A stretch of DNA of 64,000 nucleotides from Schaedlerella glycyrrhizinilytica_A (GTDB lineage Bacteria; Bacillota; Clostridia; Lachnospirales; Lachnospiraceae), in assembly GCF_042852765.1 (NCBI RefSeq), contig NZ_AP031414.1. One strand, 5' to 3'. This document shows, piece by piece, positions 53,381-60,604 of this stretch. The notes under the pieces were generated by a model that did not search any database, had not been told where the DNA came from, and was given only the letters and a program-made list of their open reading frames with translations. Numbering within the stretch: position 1 is the stretch's first letter; the number at the start of each line of letters is the position of its first letter. Position numbers and translations under genes: made by a program.

Positions 53381-53719
53381 TTAGCGCATTAATTTCTGCA
53401 ATGTCACCACAAGTTCATCGATCGTCTCATCTTTTCCCTGCCGGATGTCTTCTGCCACACAAGTGCGGATATGTTCTGCCAGCAATTCTTTGTTGAAGCT
53501 GTTCAATGCCGCGTTCACCGCGGAAACCTGGATCAAAATATCCGTACAATACGCGTCCTGTTCCAGCATTCTCTTGATCCCGCGCACCTGCCCTTCGATC
53601 CGGTTCAGGCGGTTGATCAATTTTTTTGCCTCTCCCTTGGATCGTTCTTTTTTCTTATGAGAACATCCGCACTTTTTATTCTGCACCTGTTCTTCTAAAT
53701 CTATTTCTTCATTTCCCAT
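53381..53719 (-). CDS. csoR: Copper-sensing transcriptional repressor CsoR
   Basis: A 112-residue helical repressor of the CsoR/RcnR family. The Cu(I) ligands Cys-His-Cys are present in DAYCTDIL and LAEHIRTCV. An N-terminal extension with CGCSHKKK adds extra possible metal ligands. It represses copper export genes and releases DNA when Cu(I) binds. It is first in the csoR-copA operon, and its own operator overlaps the promoter at 53745-53773. GAGGTGA lies before the ATG. Confidence 0.95.
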   Translation of the reverse strand: MGNEEIDLEEQVQNKKCGCSHKKKERSKGEAKKLINRLNRIEGQVRGIKRMLEQDAYCTDILIQVSAVNAALNSFNKELLAEHIRTCVAEDIRQGKDETIDELVVTLQKLMR

Positions 53720-53744
53720 AAAATTTCACCTCGTTTCCACAGTT

Positions 53745-53773
53745 ATTATATACCCTTACAGGGTATATTTCAA
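53745..53773 (-). promoter_or_regulatory. csoR-copA promoter with CsoR operator
   Basis: On the minus strand TTGAAA (53768-53773) and TATAAT (53745-53750) are 17 bases apart. The inverted repeat ATATACCC-TTACA-GGGTATAT (53748-53768) fills the spacer and resembles the TACCC/GGGTA operators of known CsoR proteins. Binding would directly block the promoter. Confidence 0.85.
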
Positions 53774-53776
53774 GTC

Positions 53777-53830
53777 AAAAAAAGATCATCCCGAAAAATG
53801 CTTTTTCTCCCCACTTTCGGAATGACCTTT
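53777..53830 (-). terminator. Terminator of the Mrp-type ATPase gene
   Basis: On the minus strand GGTCATTCCGAAA pairs with TTTCGGGATGATC (with G-U pairs) and is followed by seven T. It isolates the csoR promoter from upstream transcription. Confidence 0.8.
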
Positions 53831-53834
53831 TCTT

Positions 53835-54680
53835 TTATAATTCTACTTCGCTCAAATACGGATTTGTCACCTCATAGAACTTCTCTGCCTCCACTGCCTC
53901 TGCGATTGCAGGGTCGATCGGCATTTTTCCGAGCACCGGAACGCCAAGTTCCTCTGCGATCTCTTCAATGTGGCTTTCCCCGAACACTTTCAGTTCTTTT
54001 CCGCAGTCCGGACATTTCACATAGCTGTAATTCTCCACAATACCCAGTACCGGAATGTTCATCTGTTTCGCCATGTTATATGCTTTCTTTACGATCATCT
54101 GCACAAGATCCTGCGGTGATGTGACGATCACAACGCCGTCTACCGGCAGCGACTGGAATACGGTAAGCGGAACGTCTCCGGTTCCCGGCGGCATATCCAC
54201 AAACAGATAGTCCAGATCATCCCAGATCACATCTGTCCAGAACTGTTTGACAACTCCCGCAATGATCGGTCCACGCCAGATCACCGGTGCATCTTCATCT
54301 TCCAATAAAAGATTGACCGACATGATCCTTGTATCATCCTTTGCGATACATGGGAAAATTCCCTGCTCACTTCCGGTTGCCATCTCATGGATCCCGTACA
54401 TTTTCGGAATGGACGGTCCGGTAATATCCGCGTCCAGAATGCCGACATTATATCCTTTTTCTTTCATCATGCGAGCCAGAGATGCCGTTACAAGTGATTT
54501 TCCGACGCCCCCTTTTCCACTGATGATCCCGATGACTCTCTTTACACTGGAATATGGGTTTGCCGGTTCCCGCATATCCGTCTTCTGACTTTCACAATTT
54601 CCGGCATGTGCGCATCCCGCACATGATTCTGCGGAACATCCTTCTTCTGTGCAGTTTTCATTCTTATACTCTTCTGCCAT
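53835..54680 (-). CDS. Mrp/NBP35-family P-loop ATPase, Fe-S carrier type
   Basis: A 281-residue ATPase. The N-terminal 30 residues are rich in Cys (CTEEGCSAESCAGCAHAGNC) and probably bind a cluster or metal. Then come the deviant Walker A SGKGGVGKSLV near residue 55, DADITGPSIPK near residue 83, and FVDMPPGTGD near residue 165. The CxxC in YVKCPDCGKE near residue 225 is the bridging-cluster motif. Members carry or insert Fe-S clusters. It is a single gene downstream of the NhaC-family gene. Confidence 0.88.
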   Translation of the reverse strand: MAEEYKNENCTEEGCSAESCAGCAHAGNCESQKTDMREPANPYSSVKRVIGIISGKGGVGKSLVTASLARMMKEKGYNVGILDADITGPSIPKMYGIHEMATGSEQGIFPCIAKDDTRIMSVNLLLEDEDAPVIWRGPIIAGVVKQFWTDVIWDDLDYLFVDMPPGTGDVPLTVFQSLPVDGVVIVTSPQDLVQMIVKKAYNMAKQMNIPVLGIVENYSYVKCPDCGKELKVFGESHIEEIAEELGVPVLGKMPIDPAIAEAVEAEKFYEVTNPYLSEVEL

Positions 54681-54767
54681 TTTTATTACCTGCCTTTATC
54701 TTCTATATTTCTTTCCTGTCATACTGTCCTGTCTCAGATCCGCGGCAGCATAACGGGTTGTTACCTT

Positions 54768-56405
54768 TTATTCTTCTTTTCCTGTTACGGCACGAATCAC
54801 AAACAGCGTACCGACCATCAACAGAATCCCCACCGGGAGACAGATCACTGCGGTCATCGTACTGCTTACAAAGTTCTGCACGATTCCGGCGATGACATAA
54901 GTGATCCCTGACACAACTGCCGCGGTAACCGCATAAGGAAGCTGTGTCGTCACATGGTTGACATGATTGCACTGTGCTCCTGCCGAAGCCATGATCGTCG
55001 TATCGGAGATCGGCGAACAATGATCCCCACATACTGCTCCTGCCATACATGCAGAGATCGAAATGATCATCATCGTCTCATTGTTGCCTGCAAATACATT
55101 TACCACGATCGGTATGAGAATGCCGAACGTTCCCCATGACGTTCCCGTCGCAAATGCAAGGAAACAGGCTACAAGGAAGATCAATGCCGGGATCAGGCTG
55201 AGCATTCCTCCGGTTGCATGACCGACCAGCGCCGCCACATATTCTTTCGCGCCGAGACTGTCCGTCATCGTTTTCAGCGTCCATGCAAATGTCAGGATCA
55301 AAATTGCCGGAACCATCGCCTTAAATCCCTCCGGCACGCAGGACATCGATTCGGAAAATTTCAATACTTTCCGGACTGCATAGAAAATGATCGTGATCAC
55401 AAATGCGAAGAAACTTCCAAGCATCAGTCCGACCGATGCATCACTTCCCGAAAACGCCTCCACAAATCCGACTCCATCAAAAAAGCCGCCGCTGTAAATC
55501 ATACCGATCACACAGCAGATGATCAGCGCGATCACCGGGAACAACAGATCGATCACACTTCCTTTTGTCTCGTCGATCTCATCCTCCGCATCGGCATACG
55601 GACGATCCGGCGTCGTATAAAGATCGCCGTGAATCGCATTCATCTCATGCTGGCGCATAGAACCATAATCCATCTTCATCAATACGATCGCCACCATCAT
55701 CACGATCGTGAGCAGCGCATAATAGTTAAATGGGATCGCGCGGATAAAAATAGAAAATCCGTCTTCTCCCTCTACAAACCCGGTTACTGCTGCCGCCCAG
55801 GATGAGATCGGCGCGATAATGCAGACCGGAGCGGCCGTGGCGTCGATCAGATATGCCAGTTTTGCGCGGGATACATTATGTTTATCCGTTACCGGACGCA
55901 TCACGCTTCCAACCGTCAGACAATTGAAATAGTCGTCGATGAAAATCAACACGCCCAAAAGGATCGTGGCGAGCTGTGCTCCGACACGGCTCTTGATATG
56001 GGTGCTGGCCCAACGCCCGAACGCCGCGGATCCCCCTGCTTTATTCATCATACAGACCATGATCCCGAGCACTACAAGGAACACAAGGATTCCCATGTTA
56101 TAGCTGTCCGTCAGCGAACCGACGATTCCATCCTGAAATACATGAAGGATCGTTCCCTCAAACTGAAAACCGGAATAAAAGACGCCGCCGATCAAAATCC
56201 CGATAAACAAAGAACTGTACACTTCTTTCGTGATCAATGCCAATACGATCGCAACGACCGGCGGTACAAGTGACCAGACCGTCGCATACAGATCCGGCAC
56301 ATATTCTGTATTTTCGCCTGCCGCAAAGACTGTCATTCCGCTTAAGAACAACATTCCGAGCAGCAAAAGAACCCTCCATACTGTTTTTTTCTTTCCTCTC
56401 ATCAT
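54768..56405 (-). CDS. NhaC-family transporter under lysine riboswitch control, probable lysine transporter
   Basis: A 545-residue membrane protein with about a dozen hydrophobic segments and the NhaC-family region SAWAAAVTGFVEGEDGFSIF near residue 205 and GDHCSPISDTTIMASAGAQC near residue 455. An N-terminal hydrophobic stretch (VWRVLLLLGMLFLSGMTVFA) resembles an uncleaved signal. The family is annotated as Na+/H+ antiporter, but members behind lysine riboswitches were predicted to be lysine transporters (LysW). The riboswitch at 56592-56755 makes that the best call. The start at 56405 has AAGGA 7 bases upstream; the longer frame runs through the riboswitch. Na+ coupling and direction are unknown. 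Confidence 0.85.
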   Translation of the reverse strand: MMRGKKKTVWRVLLLLGMLFLSGMTVFAAGENTEYVPDLYATVWSLVPPVVAIVLALITKEVYSSLFIGILIGGVFYSGFQFEGTILHVFQDGIVGSLTDSYNMGILVFLVVLGIMVCMMNKAGGSAAFGRWASTHIKSRVGAQLATILLGVLIFIDDYFNCLTVGSVMRPVTDKHNVSRAKLAYLIDATAAPVCIIAPISSWAAAVTGFVEGEDGFSIFIRAIPFNYYALLTIVMMVAIVLMKMDYGSMRQHEMNAIHGDLYTTPDRPYADAEDEIDETKGSVIDLLFPVIALIICCVIGMIYSGGFFDGVGFVEAFSGSDASVGLMLGSFFAFVITIIFYAVRKVLKFSESMSCVPEGFKAMVPAILILTFAWTLKTMTDSLGAKEYVAALVGHATGGMLSLIPALIFLVACFLAFATGTSWGTFGILIPIVVNVFAGNNETMMIISISACMAGAVCGDHCSPISDTTIMASAGAQCNHVNHVTTQLPYAVTAAVVSGITYVIAGIVQNFVSSTMTAVICLPVGILLMVGTLFVIRAVTGKEE

Positions 56406-56515
56406 ACCTCTTTCCTTTCTCCTTTCACTTTTTTCGTATCGTTCTTTCCGACACTTTTCTTTTTTAGCAATAAGCAACAGGCGTATTGCTCTGTCTTCAC
56501 TGCTGCTGTGAAATC

Positions 56516-56559
56516 CCAAGAAAAATGCCATGGACGACACGCATTCGGATGCGCCCATG
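56516..56559 (-). terminator. Terminator of the lysine riboswitch expression platform
   Basis: On the minus strand CATGG-CGCAT-loop-ATGCG-CCATG is followed by GCATTTTTCTT. It lies between the aptamer and the NhaC-family gene and would form when lysine is bound. Confidence 0.6.
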
Positions 56560-56591
56560 ACATACCGCTTTTGGTATGATGCTGGTATCCT

Positions 56592-56755
56592 GATAGCGCT
56601 CCACTTCTGTGACAGTCTGCCGCATCTTCTGCGAACAGCCCAGAAACCGTCTCTCCGGAAAAGTCCGATCTCTTCGGCAGCCTCCCCTTTCCCGCACAGT
56701 TCATTCCGGTTTCAATCCTGCGCGCTACTGATGAAGTCCGCTCCTCTATCCATTC
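56592..56755 (-). ncRNA. Lysine riboswitch (L box) aptamer
   Basis: Read on the minus strand, the roughly 160 bases contain the conserved lysine-aptamer blocks in order: GATAGAGGAGCGGACTTCAT, AGTAG, GAAAGGGGAGG, CTGCCGAAGAGA, GACTGTCACAGAAGTGG and closing CGCTATC, which pairs with the opening GATAG (P1). The blocks match the Bacillus lysC leader closely. A terminator follows, so bound lysine should shut off the NhaC-family gene. Compared from memory, not by a covariance search. Confidence 0.93.
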
Positions 56756-56776
56756 TTTTATGATTCATACAATAAG

Positions 56777-56805
56777 GTTGTATCATTTTTCCCCCGCTTT
56801 GTCAA
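56777..56805 (-). promoter_or_regulatory. Promoter of the lysine riboswitch-NhaC transcript
   Basis: On the minus strand a perfect TTGACA (56800-56805) and TACAAC (56777-56782) are 17 bases apart, about 20 bases before the aptamer. Confidence 0.6.
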
Positions 56806-56823
56806 TGAATGCGGAATTTTTTG

Positions 56824-58218
56824 TCACATCCTCTGTCCCGCCGCATCCCTTGTCACATCTTTCAGCCATTTATACCCTCTGTAACGGTACAAGGTGATCG
56901 GTATCTTGATGATCTCATCGCTCATCAGGATCATATACACGACCGGAACACTCCAATGGAAGACAAACGCCGCAAGGAATCCAAACAGGATCGAGCATCC
57001 CCACATTGTACTCATATCCAGGATCAATCCGAACCTGGTATCTCCCCCTGAACGGAATACGCCGACAACCAGCGTTGTGTTCACAGCCTGTCCGATCACA
57101 AAATAGGACATGACAAAGAACATAAACTGCAAATATTCTTTTGCCGTCGGCGTCAGCGCCATCAGTGAGATGACTGCCGGCGAGATCGTCAGGATCACCA
57201 CGCCGCCCGCAATGCCAAGAAGCAGGCTCAGTACAAGGAACTTATGGGCGTATGCCTTGGCATGTTCCATCTTTTTCTCGCCGATCGTCTTTCCGAGATA
57301 GATCGCAGCCGCACTGGATACGCCGAACGTCACGACCGTCGCCAGCTGCCTTGCTACCTGCGCCACCGAATTGGCAGCCACTGCCGAACTTCCCATATGC
57401 CCGAGGATCGCCGTATTGGCTGCCGTTCCCATTCCCCAGAGCACTTCGTTTAATACAACCGGGAACGCATACTTCAGGAAATCCATCGTCAGCACTTTTT
57501 CTGTCTTTCTAAAATAACGGAACCGGAATTTGATCTCTTTATTCCAAAAATGAGAATAAAGACATACGAGCAGCATTTCCAGCAGACGAGAAACCAATGT
57601 TCCGATCGCAGCGCCGCGCACGCCAAGCGCAGGCATCCCGAACAATCCGAAGATCAGCACTGCATTGATCATAATATTGCATAAGAGTGAACAAAGATAA
57701 ACTACCGTTGCAACGACCACGCGCTCCACACTTCGCATGATATACAGATATGTCTGCGTGATCCCCATGAACACATAGGAAAAACTTACGATCCGAAGAT
57801 AGCTGATCCCCTCCCGGATCACATCGGCATCCCCGGTAAAAATCTTCATCAGCTGCCCCGGAATCAGCTGAGCCGCAAGGAAGAACAACAATCCCACGGC
57901 GACCGCCGCACGCATACCGAGACCAAGTACCTTTTCAATCGTATCAATATCTTTTTTCCCCCAATACTGCGCAGTCAGCACCGTCGCGCCGGACGTCAGT
58001 CCGAATAAAAACAGGGTCATGATATATTGGATCTGCCCGGCCAGCGACGCGCCGGAGAGCGCGGTCTCCCCCACGCGTCCCAGCATCACAACGTCCGCTG
58101 CCGTCACGCCCACATTGATCAGATTCTGCAGCGCCATCGGGATCACCAGCGCGATCACGCTGAGATAAAACTGTTTCCAGTCAATTCCAAGATGCGCGTA
58201 TTTTTTACTTTTAAACAT
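56824..58218 (-). CDS. MATE-family efflux transporter (second copy)
   Basis: A 464-residue membrane protein with about twelve helices in the MATE arrangement (first half from LSVIALVIPMALQNLINVG, second from FLKYAFPVVLNEVLWGMGTAANTA). It is a different subgroup from the pump at 39298, with little obvious identity. Such pumps export cationic drugs or metabolites using Na+ or H+ gradients. AGATGGAGG lies 12-14 bases before the ATG. Its promoter (58366-58394) and a leader hairpin (58301-58340) are visible. Confidence 0.92.
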   Translation of the reverse strand: MFKSKKYAHLGIDWKQFYLSVIALVIPMALQNLINVGVTAADVVMLGRVGETALSGASLAGQIQYIMTLFLFGLTSGATVLTAQYWGKKDIDTIEKVLGLGMRAAVAVGLLFFLAAQLIPGQLMKIFTGDADVIREGISYLRIVSFSYVFMGITQTYLYIMRSVERVVVATVVYLCSLLCNIMINAVLIFGLFGMPALGVRGAAIGTLVSRLLEMLLVCLYSHFWNKEIKFRFRYFRKTEKVLTMDFLKYAFPVVLNEVLWGMGTAANTAILGHMGSSAVAANSVAQVARQLATVVTFGVSSAAAIYLGKTIGEKKMEHAKAYAHKFLVLSLLLGIAGGVVILTISPAVISLMALTPTAKEYLQFMFFVMSYFVIGQAVNTTLVVGVFRSGGDTRFGLILDMSTMWGCSILFGFLAAFVFHWSVPVVYMILMSDEIIKIPITLYRYRGYKWLKDVTRDAAGQRM

Positions 58219-58300
58219 ACTCTCTCACTTCCTCCATCTTCTTTTGTATCTCTTAAACAATCCGGCTGGCTGCTCAGATTTATTTGTTCACGCAAAACAT

Positions 58301-58340
58301 CGGTGTATACCGGAAATATGATTTTCCCGGCACACACCGA
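58301..58340 (-). repeat. Leader hairpin before the second MATE gene
   Basis: On the minus strand TCGGTGTGTGCCGGG pairs with CCGGTATACACCGA over 14 positions using two G-U pairs; the plus strand would have mismatches instead. The pairing is therefore preserved only in the sense RNA. The arm resembles those at 39223-39266 and 42863-42908. Confidence 0.6.
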
Positions 58341-58365
58341 CTTTTCTTTTTCACAACTGTGTTTT

Positions 58366-58394
58366 ATTTTACCTGTTTCAGGGAAAAATTGCAA
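58366..58394 (-). promoter_or_regulatory. Promoter of the second MATE gene
   Basis: On the minus strand TTGCAA (58389-58394) and TAAAAT (58366-58371) are 17 bases apart, giving a leader of about 140 bases. Confidence 0.55.
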
Positions 58395-58418
58395 GCATCT
58401 TTATCAGCAAATACACGC

Positions 58419-59297
58419 TTAATTGCGGATTTCCTTTTCAATCCCCTCGTATACCCGCGCACGATCCGGGTGCTCTCCCGACCATCCAGACTGCGGCATC
58501 GTGCGAAGCCGGTACATATCCTCTTTGGAGATTTCAAAAGAGAATAAATCCTGATTTTCTTTCATCCGTTCCGCCGTAGAAGATTTCGGCAGAGGGATCA
58601 CGCCGTTCTGAACCGCAAATCGCAGACATAATTTGGCAGGGGACACCTGATATTTCTCGGTCAATTCAAGGAACAACGGATCTCCAAACATCCTGCCTCT
58701 TCCGATCGGGCTCCATGCCTGTACGAGAATATCATGCTCTTTGCAATACTGCACTGCTGCTTCCTGCGCATATCCGGGATGATATTCCAATTGATCCACC
58801 ATCGGTGCGATCTCACAATGCTCCAGAAGATTCTCAATATGGTGCGGCAGGAAATTACTCAGTCCGATCGAGCGTACTTTTCCCGCTTTATAAAACTCTT
58901 CCAATGCTTTCCATGTATCGACATCCAGTTGTTTCCACTCTGCATAATCCGGCGTTGGAAGCGGCCAATGAATCAGATATTGATCCAGATAATCTGTTCC
59001 GAGATTGTCAAGCGTCCTTGCAAACGCTTCCTTTGTTTCCTCATATCCCATCTCTGTTTTCCACACCTTGGAAGTAATGAAAAACTCGGATCTTGGAATC
59101 CCGCTCTCCCGGATCGCCTCACCTAAATATTTCTCCGTTCCATAAAAAGACGCTGTGTCAAAATACCGATATCCTGCTTCGATCGCCAGACGGATCACTT
59201 TAGTGCTCTCATCCGCCGCGGCTTTGTATGTGCCGAATGCAACACATGGAATCTGAACTCCGTTATTTAATGTGTAACAATCATGGATGCTCTTCAT
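58419..59297 (-). CDS. Aldo/keto reductase
   Basis: A 292-residue NAD(P)H-dependent reductase with the family barrel. The catalytic Asp and Tyr lie in YFDTASFYGTE near residue 47, the Lys in FITSKVWKTE near residue 74, and the His in YLIHWPLP near residue 108; the C-terminal cofactor region is IPLPKSSTAERMKEN. It most resembles the 2,5-diketogluconate reductase-like subgroup with broad carbonyl specificity; the physiological substrate is unknown. The start at 59297 has AAAGGA 9 bases before; an earlier ATG 8 codons out lacks a site. It follows dnaJ by 32 bases and may receive heat-shock read-through. Confidence 0.9.
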   Translation of the reverse strand: MKSIHDCYTLNNGVQIPCVAFGTYKAAADESTKVIRLAIEAGYRYFDTASFYGTEKYLGEAIRESGIPRSEFFITSKVWKTEMGYEETKEAFARTLDNLGTDYLDQYLIHWPLPTPDYAEWKQLDVDTWKALEEFYKAGKVRSIGLSNFLPHHIENLLEHCEIAPMVDQLEYHPGYAQEAAVQYCKEHDILVQAWSPIGRGRMFGDPLFLELTEKYQVSPAKLCLRFAVQNGVIPLPKSSTAERMKENQDLFSFEISKEDMYRLRTMPQSGWSGEHPDRARVYEGIEKEIRN

Positions 59298-59329
59298 ATG
59301 CAGCCGTCCTTTCCATTTCACATTTTATT

Positions 59330-60517
59330 CTATTCTTCAAACGCTTCTTTCATCTTATCCATGAAGCCTTTTTTCTTCCCTTTGCCTTTTCCGTCTTCCG
59401 ATGTCTCCTGATTCAGCGTATTGCCTGCCAGAAGATCGAACTTACGAAGCGCCTCTTTTGCTTCTGCGCTTAACTTTTCCGGTGTCTGGATCACAAGCGT
59501 CACATAATGATCTCCCCGCACCTGCGCATTTCGCAGAGACGGAACACCCTTTCCTTTCAGACGTACTTTCGTGTCGGTCTTTGTTCCCGGTTTTACAGTG
59601 TAGATCACATCGCCGTCTACGGTCGGAACTCTTACATCACCGCCAAGCGCAGCCTGTGCAAACGAAATCGGTACGGTAGAGAAAATATGCATATCCTGAC
59701 GCTGGAAGATCGGATGTCTTGATACATTGACTTCCACAAGAAGATCTCCGCGCGGTCCGCCGTTTGCTCCCGGTTCTCCCTTTTCCCGGATCCGTACACT
59801 CTGTCCATTATCAATTCCTGCAGGAATGGATACCTGAATCTTCTTTCTGCTGGATGTAAATCCGGTTCCTGAGCAAGATGTACATTTTTCTTTGATCACC
59901 TTTCCGGAACCGCCGCAGTTCGGACAGGTCTGTACGTTCTGAACGGTTCCGAAGAATGACTGGGATGTATAAACAACCTGACCTTTTCCGCCGCATTTCG
60001 GGCAAGTCTCCGGAGATGTTCCCGGTTTCGCACCGGTTCCGTTACATGTAGAACATGGATCTTTCAGCACAAGATCCAGTTCCTTTTCACATCCAAACAC
60101 TGCCTCCTCAAATGTGATGCGGATACTCTTGCGGATATTGCTTCCTTTCATCGGTCCGTTATTGGCACGACCGCCTCTTCTTCCTCCGCCGCCGAATAAA
60201 TCGCCGAAAATGTCTCCGAAAATATCACTGAAATCCGCGCCATTGAAATCGAAACCGCCAAAACCTCCTGCTCCGCCGGCGCCTCCCTCAAATGCCGCAT
60301 GTCCAAACTGATCGTACTGACGCCGCTTATCAGGGTCACTTAAGACTGCATACGCTTCGGATGCTTCCTTAAATTTTTTCTCTGCATCTGCATCCCCCGG
60401 GTTCATATCCGGATGATACTTTTTCGCAAGGGCTCGATATGCCTTTTTTATTGCCGCATCATCGGCATCCCTGCCCACGCCAAGCACCTCGTAATAATCT
60501 CTTTTTGACTCTGCCAT
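59330..60517 (-). CDS. dnaJ: Chaperone protein DnaJ
   Basis: A 395-residue type-I Hsp40. The J domain (1-70) has HPD in KKYHPDMNPG, then a Gly/Phe-rich segment with a GGRRGGRANN stretch (75-120). The zinc region has four CxxCxG repeats (CSTCNGTG, CPKCGGKG, CPNCGGSG, CTSCSGTG) at about 155-225, followed by the substrate-binding C-terminal domains and a basic tail. It delivers clients to DnaK and stimulates its ATPase. It is separated from dnaK by a hairpin at 60561-60594. Confidence 0.97.
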   Translation of the reverse strand: MAESKRDYYEVLGVGRDADDAAIKKAYRALAKKYHPDMNPGDADAEKKFKEASEAYAVLSDPDKRRQYDQFGHAAFEGGAGGAGGFGGFDFNGADFSDIFGDIFGDLFGGGGRRGGRANNGPMKGSNIRKSIRITFEEAVFGCEKELDLVLKDPCSTCNGTGAKPGTSPETCPKCGGKGQVVYTSQSFFGTVQNVQTCPNCGGSGKVIKEKCTSCSGTGFTSSRKKIQVSIPAGIDNGQSVRIREKGEPGANGGPRGDLLVEVNVSRHPIFQRQDMHIFSTVPISFAQAALGGDVRVPTVDGDVIYTVKPGTKTDTKVRLKGKGVPSLRNAQVRGDHYVTLVIQTPEKLSAEAKEALRKFDLLAGNTLNQETSEDGKGKGKKKGFMDKMKEAFEE

Positions 60518-60560
60518 AATCTTCTACCTTTCATCTGTCTCGTTTTTACAACCAAAGAAA

Positions 60561-60594
60561 TTCTACGGAGCCGGATCACTCCGGCACCGTAGAA
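60561..60594 (-). terminator. Hairpin between dnaK and dnaJ
   Basis: TTCTACGG-GCCGGA / TCCGGC-CCGTAGAA forms a long stem with one internal mismatch pair, followed on the minus strand by TTTCTTTGG. It probably attenuates transcription into dnaJ, giving less DnaJ than DnaK, or protects the dnaK message 3' end. Confidence 0.65.
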
Positions 60595-60604
60595 CTTAAA
60601 AAGC

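Noticed and set aside
56406..56704. Open frame extending the NhaC-family gene upstream, and another overlapping one.
   Set aside because: The region is the lysine riboswitch and its terminator; the sequence is constrained as RNA, and the proposed peptides have no homology.
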